A DNA stretch of 18,245 nt from an uncultured Collinsella sp. (GTDB taxonomy: Bacteria > Actinomycetota > Coriobacteriia > Coriobacteriales > Coriobacteriaceae), in the NCBI GenBank assembly GCA_900757595.1, contig CAAEOL010000034.1:1-18245 (forward strand), written 5' to 3'. This document shows, one piece after another, positions 1-6,354 of this stretch. The notes below the pieces were generated by a model. That model searched no databases. It saw only the letters and a program-made list of their open reading frames with translations, and was not told the origin of the DNA. Both the position numbers and the translations under genes were made by a program. Position 1 is the stretch's first letter. Every line of letters begins with the position of its first letter.

Positions 1-19
1 GGGCAGAGTGGGAGACAGT

Positions 20-2320
20 ATGGTCAAGCTGTACGAGGACGGCATCTACCTGCGCCGTGGCAGCGAGGTTGTGCCTGCGGCCGAGGCTGCTGAGCGCGGT
101 ATTACGCAGACGCCCGAGGATGCCAAGCGTGGCACCATCGCGTATTCGATCCTCCAGGCACACAATACGTCCGGAGATCCCGAGGCGCTCAAGATTCGCT
201 TCGACGCCATGGCGAGCCATGACATCACCTTTGTCGGCATCATCCAGACGGCGCGCGCCTCGGGCATGGAGCAGTTCCCGCTGCCTTACGTGCTCACCAA
301 CTGCCATAACTCGCTTTGCGCCGTGGGCGGCACCATCAACGAGGACGACCACGTCTTTGGCCTTTCCGCTGCCAAGAAGTACGGCGGCATCTTCGTTCCG
401 CCGCACATCGCCGTCATCCACTCCTTTATGCGTGAGAACTTCGCCGGCTGCGGCAAGATGATCCTGGGCTCCGACTCGCACACCCGCTACGGTGCCCTGG
501 GCACCATGGCCGTGGGCGAGGGCGGCGGCGAGCTGGCCAAGCAGCTGCTGCGCGACACCTACGACGTTGCCTATCCCGGTGTCGTCGCCATCTACCTCAC
601 GGGCGCCCCGCGTCCCGGCGTCGGCCCGCACGACGTGGCGCTCGCCATCATTCGCGCCGTCTTTGCCAAGGGCTACGTTAAGAACAAGGTCATGGAGTTC
701 GTGGGCCCCGGCATCGCGAGTATGACGACCGATTACCGCAACGGCGTCGACGTCATGACCACCGAGACCACCTGCCTGTCGAGCATCTGGGCCACCGACG
801 AGGACACGCACGCGTTTTTGACCATGCACGGTCGCGGCGACGACTACCGCGAGCTCAAGCCCGCCGATGTTGCCTACTACGACGGCTGCGTCGAGGTTGA
901 CCTGTCGAGCATCAAGCCCATGATCGCGCTGCCGTTCCATCCTTCTAACGGCTTTGAGATTGACGAGCTCAACGAGAACCTCGAGGACATCCTTCACGAG
1001 GTGGAGCTCGAGGCCGCCAAGATTGGCGAGGGCAAGACGCACTTTAGCCTGCTCGACAAGATCGTCGACGGCAAGCTGCACGTGCAGCAGGGCGTTATCG
1101 CCGGCTGCTCGGGCGGCAACTACGACTCCGTGGTCCAGGCTGCCCGCGTGCTCAGGGGCGCCAACACCGGCTGCGGCGAGTTCTCGCTGTCGGTCTATCC
1201 CACGAGCCAGCCCGTGGCACTCGAGCTTACACGCCGCGGCTATATCTACGACCTTATGGAGGCTGGCGCGATTGTGCGCACGGCGTTCTGCGGCCCGTGC
1301 TTCGGCGCCGGCGACACGCCCGCTAACAACGGCCTGTCTATCCGCCACACCACGCGTAACTTCCCCAACCGCGAGGGTTCCAAGCCGGGCAACGGCCAGC
1401 TGAGCGCCGTGGCTCTGATGGACGCCCGCTCCATTGCGGCGACCGCGGCAAACGGCGGCGTGCTCACCCCGGCGACCGACCTGCCCGAGGAGACTTGGGA
1501 CGAGGCCTGCGAGTACGCCTTCGACGACGCTCCCTACAAGAAGCGCGTGTACTGGGGCTTCGGCAAGGCCGAGCCGGCCGACGAGCTGGTCGAGGGTCCC
1601 AACATCAAGCCGTGGCCTGCGATGGAGCCGCTCGGCGACGACATCCTGCTCAAGGTGTGCTCCAAGATCATGGACCCGGTCACCACGACCGACGAGCTCA
1701 TTCCCTCGGGCGAGACAAGCTCCTTCCGCTCCAACCCGCTGGGTCTGGCCGAGTTTACGCTCAACCGCCGCGATCCGGGCTACGTGGGTCGCAGCAAAGA
1801 GGTCGACGCCGTGGAGAAGCGTCGTGTCGCCGGCGAGTCCGCAGGCGACCTGGCGGCGCTCGATGTCGAGCTTGCGGGCGTGTTTGAGGCACTGGCCGGC
1901 GCGGGTGTCGCGGCCGATGCCAAGGCGACCGAGTTCGGTTCCATGCTCTACGCCAAGAAGCCCGGTGACGGTTCTGCCCGCGAGCAGGCCGCGAGTTGCC
2001 AGCGTGTCATCGGCGGCCTGGCCAACATCGTCCACGAGTACGCCACCAAGCGCTATCGCTCCAACGTCATGAACTGGGGCATGGTACCCTTCCAGATGGA
2101 GGCCGAGCCCAACTTTGAGGTGGGCGACTACGTCTTTGTGCCGGGTATCCGTGCCGCGCTCGATGGCGATCTGAAGAACATCGCCGCCTACGTGGTGCGC
2201 GCCGACGGTGCGGTTGAGCAGATTGAGCTCTACATTGCCGATATGACGGCCGAGGAGCGTGCCATCGTCAAGGCCGGCTGCCTGATCAACTACAACAAGT
2301 TCAAGGCCGCTGCCGAGTAA
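20..2320 (+). CDS. Aconitase-superfamily hydratase (YbhJ-like)
   Basis: This gene encodes about 766 aa of a putative [4Fe-4S] hydro-lyase that would act in the cytoplasm on a hydroxy-acid substrate. Residues about 150-155 (GSDSHT) match the aconitase substrate-binding signature. Cys363 (in GCSGG) and Cys424/Cys427 (in CGPC) have the C-x60-C-x2-C spacing of the three cluster ligands. The C-terminal third, with an NWGMVPF stretch, fits the swivelling domain fused in cis. Length and order resemble E. coli YbhJ, whose substrate is not settled, rather than AcnA, AcnB or LeuC. I chose ATG 20 because GGGAG at 10-14 lies 5 nt upstream; a GTG at 8 is in frame but has no visible ribosome site. The gene is complete, and its promoter lies outside the window. 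The fold is secure; the exact reaction cannot be read from the sequence. Confidence 0.9.
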   Translation: MVKLYEDGIYLRRGSEVVPAAEAAERGITQTPEDAKRGTIAYSILQAHNTSGDPEALKIRFDAMASHDITFVGIIQTARASGMEQFPLPYVLTNCHNSLCAVGGTINEDDHVFGLSAAKKYGGIFVPPHIAVIHSFMRENFAGCGKMILGSDSHTRYGALGTMAVGEGGGELAKQLLRDTYDVAYPGVVAIYLTGAPRPGVGPHDVALAIIRAVFAKGYVKNKVMEFVGPGIASMTTDYRNGVDVMTTETTCLSSIWATDEDTHAFLTMHGRGDDYRELKPADVAYYDGCVEVDLSSIKPMIALPFHPSNGFEIDELNENLEDILHEVELEAAKIGEGKTHFSLLDKIVDGKLHVQQGVIAGCSGGNYDSVVQAARVLRGANTGCGEFSLSVYPTSQPVALELTRRGYIYDLMEAGAIVRTAFCGPCFGAGDTPANNGLSIRHTTRNFPNREGSKPGNGQLSAVALMDARSIAATAANGGVLTPATDLPEETWDEACEYAFDDAPYKKRVYWGFGKAEPADELVEGPNIKPWPAMEPLGDDILLKVCSKIMDPVTTTDELIPSGETSSFRSNPLGLAEFTLNRRDPGYVGRSKEVDAVEKRRVAGESAGDLAALDVELAGVFEALAGAGVAADAKATEFGSMLYAKKPGDGSAREQAASCQRVIGGLANIVHEYATKRYRSNVMNWGMVPFQMEAEPNFEVGDYVFVPGIRAALDGDLKNIAAYVVRADGAVEQIELYIADMTAEERAIVKAGCLINYNKFKAAAE

Positions 2321-2332
2321 CTCTGCTGTACG

Positions 2333-2402
2333 CCCCTGCCACACCTTTCCCTCGTGCTCACGCGCTTCGCGAGGGTCGCCCGAGGGAAAGGTGTGGCCGG
2401 GG
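2333..2402. repeat. Long intergenic palindrome after the hydratase gene
   Basis: The arms 2333-2354 and 2381-2402 are complementary at 21 of 22 positions, with the one mismatch at 2337/2398, around a 26-nt loop. It begins 12 nt after the stop codon. No T-tract follows, so it is not a standard intrinsic terminator. It could stabilise the mRNA 3' end or be a REP-like dispersed element. Confidence 0.7.
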
Positions 2403-2451
2403 CTACCGCGACGTTCTCGTTGGGTCTTGAGGGACGCTAATAAATAGACTT

Positions 2452-2505
2452 GCTTGATGCCGCCTCTTTTTATTGGGGCGGCTTCTTTTTGGACCACCAC
2501 AAAGG
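2452..2505 (+). repeat. Direct repeat, left copy (pair with 3316-3370)
   Basis: This block of about 54 nt starts GCTTGATGCCGCCTCTTTT and ends GGACCACCACAAAGG. It recurs in the same orientation at 3316-3370 with roughly ten differences. The last 13 nt (2493-2505) are a lone half of the ACCACCACAAAGG palindrome; no second arm follows here. Confidence 0.75.
2459..2490 (+). terminator. Intrinsic terminator downstream of the hydratase
   Basis: The stem GCCGCC (2459-2464) pairs with GGCGGC (2477-2482) and is followed at once by TTCTTTTT (2483-2490). This is the likely end of the hydratase transcript. It lies inside the left copy of the direct repeat at 2452-2505. Confidence 0.6.
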
Positions 2506-2523
2506 TGCCTGTCCGGCGGGTTC

Positions 2524-3171
2524 TTATTTCGATGGGGTCCAGGTTATCTCATCGTCAAATAGCCAAGTGCGTGCTGAGCCGCTGTCGCGCGCTGTCTGCG
2601 GATCGGGCTCGCAGGTTTGTTCGTAGGCATCCTCGGTACACCGATCCATAAAATCGACGACTGCCGTCTGGTCGCCTTCCATGACGTAGATCACGTTGCC
2701 ATCCGAGATATAGACTCCCGGCCCTTCGTTGTCCACGTAGCCGGGGTCGTATGAGACGTTGCACAGTCTGCTCCCGTTTGCCGCATCGAGTTCAAGGGTC
2801 GAATAATACCCGCCATTCATTTGGCCTTTCTTGGCTCGATATATTGCGGCGCCGTACCACCGCGTAAACGTTTTGCCTTTGAGTAAATTGGTTGCCTTGC
2901 CGATAAGCTGCTCATCTTGGGTATAGCGCGTGGCTCCAAGTTCGATTCGGGGGTAGTTGCTGACCCCAAGCGCTGCGGGCGTACCGTCGAAATCGACGGT
3001 GATTGAATCGGGTTTGACGATATCGGTGAGGATTTCGATGGGGTAGCTTACGGTTTCAACCGCCGCCTGCGTCGCCGAGGCAGGGAGAAATGCGAGATAG
3101 ATAATGCCTACGCCGGCTGCGGTAATTGCAAACGCTAAGACGAGCAGGCCGATATAGGTGGAGCGTTTCAC
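2524..3171 (-). CDS. Hypothetical membrane-anchored protein, 215 aa
   Basis: I do not recognise a family. Residues about 7-28 are one hydrophobic segment after a short basic start (MKRSTY), which indicates an uncleaved N-terminal anchor or signal peptide. The remaining roughly 185 residues would lie outside the cytoplasm and are mixed and acidic, with no obvious motif; two Cys in the C-terminal third could form a disulfide. I chose the GTG at 3171, giving MKRSTY, because GAGAGG lies 9 nt upstream; a TTG at 3192 is in frame but lacks a ribosome site. The gene stands alone, opposite in strand to its neighbours, and sits between two copies of a 54-nt direct repeat. Codon use is less GC-biased than in the hydratase or clpB, consistent with accessory DNA. 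Expression is plausible; function is unknown. Confidence 0.7.
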   Translation of the reverse strand: MKRSTYIGLLVLAFAITAAGVGIIYLAFLPASATQAAVETVSYPIEILTDIVKPDSITVDFDGTPAALGVSNYPRIELGATRYTQDEQLIGKATNLLKGKTFTRWYGAAIYRAKKGQMNGGYYSTLELDAANGSRLCNVSYDPGYVDNEGPGVYISDGNVIYVMEGDQTAVVDFMDRCTEDAYEQTCEPDPQTARDSGSARTWLFDDEITWTPSK

Positions 3172-3315
3172 GGTGGGGCACCTCTCATGCAATATGCAAT
3201 CATTAAGATAAATGATGCCAGCTTACGACAATATTCAAAAGAAAGCGACCGCCCGGAATGAGGGGGCTGAAAGGCCCCATTGGGCTTCGATTTGGGGTCG
3301 CCAAACGTAGGCTGG

Positions 3316-3370
3316 GCTTGATGCCGCCTCTTTTAATCGGGGCTGATTCTTCTCTGGACCACCACAAAGG
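3316..3370 (+). repeat. Direct repeat, right copy (pair with 2452-2505)
   Basis: This is the second copy of the block GCTTGATGCCGCCTCTTTT...GGACCACCACAAAGG. The terminator stem of the left copy is degraded here, but the ACCACCACAAAGG end is intact and continues into a complete palindrome at 3358-3394. Confidence 0.75.
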
Positions 3371-3394
3371 GGACACAGGCACCTTTGTGGTGGT
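3358..3394. repeat. REP-like palindrome, ACCACCACAAAGG family
   Basis: The perfect 13-nt arms ACCACCACAAAGG (3358-3370) and CCTTTGTGGTGGT (3382-3394) enclose an 11-nt loop. GGGGAC spans 3369-3374. The same family recurs at 5115-5149 and 5998-6033, with partial copies at 2493 and 3638. It sits 8 nt upstream of the first box of the 40-nt-period array. Confidence 0.85.
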
Positions 3395-3402
3395 TTCGTT
3401 TG

Positions 3403-3617
3403 TCTCGATCTGTAACGTCTTGGCCGCTAAAAGTGGGCCTGGTGTTACAGATTGAGATTTTCGGATGAGGCTTCGCGGTTAATCTCGATCTGTAACATCT
3501 GGACCCCAATTTGCCGAGTAGTTGTTACAGATTTAGACAAACGGTTGCCGTCGATCGCTTCATCTAAATCTGTAACACCTGGGACCGAAAAGGGCCGCTG
3601 GATGTTACAGGTTGAGA
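3403..3617. repeat. 40-nt-period alternating inverted-repeat array, copy 1 (three hairpin units)
   Basis: Six 15-nt boxes start at 3403, 3443, 3483, 3523, 3563 and 3603, exactly 40 nt apart. They alternate between TCTCRATCTGTAACA and its complement TGTTACAGATTGAGA, each with at most two differences from consensus. Every box pair forms a 55-nt hairpin (15-nt arms, 25-nt loop), and hairpins are separated by 25-nt linkers. Loops 1 and 3 resemble the two loops of the second array at 6042-6176. No open reading frame here looks real. The function is unknown; a multi-hairpin RNA or an array of protein-binding dyads are both possible. Confidence 0.9.
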
Positions 3618-3637
3618 CAGCGGGGTGTGTTGGAGCG

Positions 3638-3671
3638 AAAACCACCACAAAGGCCCCTTGCGGTGGTTTTT
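3638..3671. terminator. ACCACC-type hairpin with T-tract, possibly bidirectional terminator
   Basis: AAAACCACC at 3638-3646 pairs with GGTGGTTTT at 3662-3670, with a further partial stem inside. The arms start with an A-tract and end with TTTTT, so the hairpin could stop transcription on either strand. The left arm continues as ACCACCACAAAGG, making it a diverged member of the palindrome family that closes array copy 1. Confidence 0.5.
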
Positions 3672-3764
3672 GAGGGGCCAAATGTTTTCCTGTTAGAGTC
3701 CAACGCGGACTGTTGGCACCTTTAGTTGTTAGCGGCGGGAAACGGCCGCATGATTAAATAGTTG

Positions 3765-3818
3765 ACCTATTCTCACTACTTTCACTATTTGCACTATTGA
3801 TACTATAATCACGATAAC
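3765..3818 (+). promoter_or_regulatory. Promoter made of 9-bp tandem repeats before the AAA ATPase
   Basis: Units related to CACTATTtn start at 3774, 3783, 3792 and 3801, exactly 9 nt apart; degenerate units fit the same register at 3765 and 3810. The -10 box TATAAT (3804-3809) and a -35-like TTCACT (3781-3786), 17 nt apart, are both formed by the repeat. The predicted start would be near 3816, giving a short leader to the Shine-Dalgarno at 3828-3834. Direct repeats over a promoter suggest iteron-like operator sites, possibly for the gene product itself. Confidence 0.6.
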
Positions 3819-3842
3819 GACGACAGTAGGAAGGTGGGGACA

Positions 3843-4958
3843 TTGAAGCGCACGATAATCAACCCGTTTAAGCCGACCGCTGGCGCTGAACCTCCGGTCC
3901 TTATCGGACGCGAGCGGGTTATTGATGATTTTAGGGACGGCATCGAAGAAGGCGTGGGCGCCCCCGGAAGGCTCATGCGCATTACCGGCCCGCGCGGGTC
4001 GGGCAAGACGGCGCTGTTGACAGAGCTCGGCGATATTGCGAAGTCGTATGGTTGGCGCGTGGTTGACGTGACTGCGGCGGGCAGTATCGTCGACGCCATC
4101 CAACATGAGCTCGCACGCACCTCGGACAATACCGAGCTTCATTTAGAAGCAAGTCTTGGTGTGGTGAAAGCGGGCGTATCTAAGTCCTTGACCGGGCCTG
4201 AGACGTTGCGGGGCGTCTTGACGAGCGTGGCGTCGCGGGAAACGCAACATGGTGCCGGTCTGCTGGTGACGGTCGATGAAATACAGGATGCGGATGCTGA
4301 TGACGTGCGGCTCGTTGCAGCGGCCGTGCAGCACCTTATCCGCGAACGCAAGAATATCGCGTTTGTATTTGCTGGCTTGACCATGGGCGTAATGAACCTC
4401 ATCAACGGCCGTGCCCTTACATTTCTACAACGAGCTAAGGCTGAGGAGCTCGCCTCGATTCCGCTGTCGGATGTTTCGGATTCGATGGCTTCAACCGTGG
4501 AAGGTGCCGGTTTGCACTTGGATGGCAAGGCGCTTGAAATGACGGCTTGTGCTACGAGGGGATATGCGTATCTCGTGCAACTCGTGGGCTATCGCGTATT
4601 CGCGAATGCGCGCAGGCATGCCGACCGCGATGCGTCGATTTCACTTGAGGATGCCCAGAAGGGCATTGAAGATGCGTATGGGGAGTTTGAGGGCTCCGTG
4701 CTCGACGTTGCCCTTGCCGATTTGCCGCTTCGCGCGATTGAGTACCTCATTGCCATGGCCAAGCATGAGGGGAATGTGCCGACCAAAGAGATCGCAGCGG
4801 GGCTCTCCTTGCCCCCTGCGAGCCTGACAGCGACACGACGGCAACTTATCAAGGCACAGGTTATCGATGCACCCTCACGCGGCATGGTGAGGTTCTCGAT
4901 TCCATTGCTGCGCGAATATCTGCTTAAGAGCTCGAATGAAATCCTATCAAGATATTGA
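3843..4958 (+). CDS. AAA/Orc1-Cdc6-like ATPase with C-terminal winged-helix-like region
   Basis: This is a 371-aa cytoplasmic P-loop ATPase. GPRGSGKT at residues about 49-56 is the Walker A motif, and a hydrophobic strand ending in Asp145-Glu146 (VDEIQD) is Walker B. The N-terminal NPFKPT...GAEPPVLIGRE stretch resembles the entry to Orc/Cdc6- and STAND-type ATPase modules. The last roughly 80 residues (ALADLPLRAIEYLIAMAK onward) read as a winged helix, so DNA binding is likely. I favour TTG 3843 because AGGAAGG (3828-3834) lies 8 nt upstream; GTG 3834 is in frame but overlaps that site. It is a lone gene between repeat array 1 and a bidirectional terminator. The target is unknown. A phage-defence, plasmid-type or self-regulatory ATPase are all possible. 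Confidence 0.85.
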   Translation: MKRTIINPFKPTAGAEPPVLIGRERVIDDFRDGIEEGVGAPGRLMRITGPRGSGKTALLTELGDIAKSYGWRVVDVTAAGSIVDAIQHELARTSDNTELHLEASLGVVKAGVSKSLTGPETLRGVLTSVASRETQHGAGLLVTVDEIQDADADDVRLVAAAVQHLIRERKNIAFVFAGLTMGVMNLINGRALTFLQRAKAEELASIPLSDVSDSMASTVEGAGLHLDGKALEMTACATRGYAYLVQLVGYRVFANARRHADRDASISLEDAQKGIEDAYGEFEGSVLDVALADLPLRAIEYLIAMAKHEGNVPTKEIAAGLSLPPASLTATRRQLIKAQVIDAPSRGMVRFSIPLLREYLLKSSNEILSRY

Positions 4959-5046
4959 TATTTGTCGGATAGCTTGAAGGGGCCAAAAGCCAACGTCAGA
5001 GACTAAAAACGGCCTTCAACGCCGGCGATTGGTCCCTGCCAACCCA

Positions 5047-5085
5047 AAGAAGCCGCCGCAGGGATGGTTCCTGCGGCGGCTTCTT
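5047..5085. terminator. Bidirectional intrinsic terminator between convergent genes
   Basis: A perfect 16-bp stem (5047-5062 with 5070-5085) surrounds a 7-nt loop. The core is GCCGCCGCAGG/CCTGCGGCGGC, with AAGAA on the left and TTCTT on the right, so it can work on both strands. It lies between the ATPase gene (ending 4958) and the minus-strand gene ending at 5204. Confidence 0.8.
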
Positions 5086-5114
5086 GCATCGTAGGGCGGA
5101 AATGATCGCCGAAA

Positions 5115-5149
5115 ACCACCACAAAGGGGACGGGCACCTTTGTGGTGGT
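5115..5149. repeat. REP-like palindrome, ACCACCACAAAGG family
   Basis: The perfect 13-nt arms at 5115-5127 and 5137-5149 flank a loop that completes GGGGAC (5126-5131). It is followed within 3 nt by GGAGCGAGCTCGATGT (5152-5167), which recurs at 5974-5989. Confidence 0.85.
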
Positions 5150-5151
5150 GG

Positions 5152-5167
5152 GGAGCGAGCTCGATGT
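5152..5167 (+). repeat. 16-nt direct repeat GGAGCGAGCTCGATGT, copy 1
   Basis: This matches 5974-5989 exactly and in the same orientation. The two copies bracket the hypothetical gene 5204-5872, and each adjoins an ACCACC-family palindrome. Confidence 0.75.
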
Positions 5168-5203
5168 CGCCGTTCGGGTTGAGCAACATTTCAATGAAAA
5201 CCT

Positions 5204-5872
5204 CTACAGGATTTCGTCCGGGCTGGCGGATTTGGTCGTTTTGGGGATGCCGAGTTTGGACGATGCGAAATCGTCAACATTGTCCTTGATTCCATCTTTA
5301 GTGAAGACGGTGACCGTATAGGTGCTGTGCCCAAATTCGCTTTTGTCGCGTATCGCCCAGGCCTGCCAGTAGGCAGCTCTGCCTCGCTCTCTGATTTTTC
5401 CTATGCGGCGGAGTTCTGTTCGCTTTAATTTCTGGTCGCTGTCGACGGTTCGGCCGACCTCATCGGTGAGCCCGCACTGTTCAAGCAGTTTGTCGAGGAC
5501 TTGGTTCATGTGACGCTCATCGGTGTTTGGAGCATAGTCGTAAGCGAGGGTGATGGAGGCAAGGGGTTGGTCATCGATCAGATAGTTCATCGCTTGAGGT
5601 TCAAGGTTGAAGTAGGGAGAACGTCCGTCGATCTGACCGAGCAGTGGCAACTTTGACTGCCAACTTCCGGTGGGAATTCCATCTTCGTAAAACACGCCGC
5701 GACAGATAAAGGAGAGCGAGGTGGCACGCGAGCCGGCGTCGACCATTCCGCATAAATCGAAGGGCGAGGTAATACCAAGGGAAAAGGGCGTGATGACGAT
5801 AAGGAAGAGCATCACGATGGGTATGGCGAGAATGGCAATGACGTTGCGAGCAGTAGAATAAGACGACTTCAT
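5204..5872 (-). CDS. Hypothetical membrane-anchored or secreted protein, 222 aa
   Basis: I recognise no family. A strongly hydrophobic stretch at residues about 11-33 after MKSSYSTARN predicts an N-terminal anchor or signal. The outside domain carries three Cys (two in the first 60 residues, one near residue 135) and a charged region rich in Lys and Arg near residues 145-165. The ATG at 5872 is well supported: AAGGAG lies 5 nt upstream. It resembles the protein at 2524-3171 only in size, topology and strand; I see no convincing sequence similarity. The gene is bracketed by ACCACC-family palindromes plus a 16-nt direct repeat and transcribed toward the bidirectional terminator at 5047-5085. 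Codon use is less GC-rich than in clpB. Confidence 0.7.
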   Translation of the reverse strand: MKSSYSTARNVIAILAIPIVMLFLIVITPFSLGITSPFDLCGMVDAGSRATSLSFICRGVFYEDGIPTGSWQSKLPLLGQIDGRSPYFNLEPQAMNYLIDDQPLASITLAYDYAPNTDERHMNQVLDKLLEQCGLTDEVGRTVDSDQKLKRTELRRIGKIRERGRAAYWQAWAIRDKSEFGHSTYTVTVFTKDGIKDNVDDFASSKLGIPKTTKSASPDEIL

Positions 5873-5973
5873 ATCTGCTCCTTGAGACGAAGAGCTATCA
5901 AGAACGAGAGAAATGAATATGCTTTAATCACAGTTCATTTTAACCTCAATACGAGCAGGAATAACGGATATTA

Positions 5974-5989
5974 GGAGCGAGCTCGATGT
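5974..5989 (+). repeat. 16-nt direct repeat GGAGCGAGCTCGATGT, copy 2
   Basis: This is the exact copy of 5152-5167, 8 nt upstream of the palindrome at 5998-6033. Confidence 0.75.
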
Positions 5990-5997
5990 TGATGTGG

Positions 5998-6033
5998 ACC
6001 AACACAAATGAACTGCGTCCCCTTTGTGGTGGT
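5998..6033. repeat. ACCACC-family palindrome, diverged left arm
   Basis: The left arm ACCAACACAAAT (5998-6009) is degenerate; the right arm CCTTTGTGGTGGT (6021-6033) is intact and overlaps GTCCCC (6017-6022). As in copy 1, it stands 8 nt upstream of the first box of the 40-nt-period array, joined by TTYCGTTTG. Confidence 0.75.
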
Positions 6034-6041
6034 TCCGTTTG

Positions 6042-6176
6042 TCTCGATCTGTAACAGCTGGGCTGTTAAAAGCGGGCTTGGTGTTACAGATTGAGATTTT
6101 TGGGCGGGGCTCCGCGCTCCATCTCAATCTGTAACACCTGGGACCGAAAAGGGCTGCCAGATGTTACAGATTGAGA
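6042..6176. repeat. 40-nt-period alternating inverted-repeat array, copy 2 (two hairpin units)
   Basis: Boxes start at 6042, 6082, 6122 and 6162, again exactly 40 nt apart and alternating in orientation. The second hairpin (6122-6136 with 6162-6176) is a perfect 15-bp stem, extended inward by CTGG/CCAG after one mismatch. Its loop shares the first 18 of 25 nt with the third unit of copy 1. The first loop and the 25-nt linker also resemble those of copy 1. The array lacks the middle unit of copy 1. Confidence 0.9.
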
Positions 6177-6240
6177 CAGTTGGGTTCCACGGTCGCGCCG
6201 GACCGACACTCTCAAGTCCTATCTTTCAATCACTCAGAAA

Positions 6241-6276
6241 ATCTTATATATAGAGACTTAGATTTGTGTATAAGAT
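6241..6276. promoter_or_regulatory. Inverted repeat upstream of clpB, possible operator or promoter region
   Basis: ATCTTATA (6241-6248) and TATAAGAT (6269-6276) are perfect inverted arms around a 20-nt AT-rich spacer, about 80-115 nt before the clpB start. TATATA and TATAAG could serve as -10 boxes, but no good -35 is visible. No CIRCE element or clear HspR HAIR site is seen. Confidence 0.35.
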
Positions 6277-6315
6277 CGTACAAAGCTGGCAACAATACTT
6301 CTCGAACAACGTGAA

Positions 6316-6333
6316 GCCGCCCCGTAGGGCGGC
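6316..6333 (+). promoter_or_regulatory. GC-rich leader hairpin before the clpB ribosome site
   Basis: GCCGCCC (6316-6322) pairs perfectly with GGGCGGC (6327-6333) around a 4-nt loop. It ends about 10 nt before the Shine-Dalgarno GAGAGGTGA, so it does not hide the ribosome site. It could stabilise the leader or pause polymerase. Confidence 0.45.
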
Positions 6334-6354
6334 CACCCCAAGAGAGGTGATTCC

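Noticed and set aside
3403..3617. CRISPR array interpretation of the 40-nt-period repeats
   Set aside because: Repeats are only 15 nt and alternate in orientation, the intervening sequences are partly conserved between copies, and no cas gene is in the window.
3258..3681. Several 65-78-aa open frames across the repeat array
   Set aside because: They translate the repeats in both strands, have no good ribosome sites and no protein-like composition.
6201..6240. CIRCE or HAIR operator upstream of clpB
   Set aside because: No TTAGCACTC-N9-GAGTGCTAA is present, and the CTCAAGT/ACTCA fragments do not have HAIR spacing or orientation.
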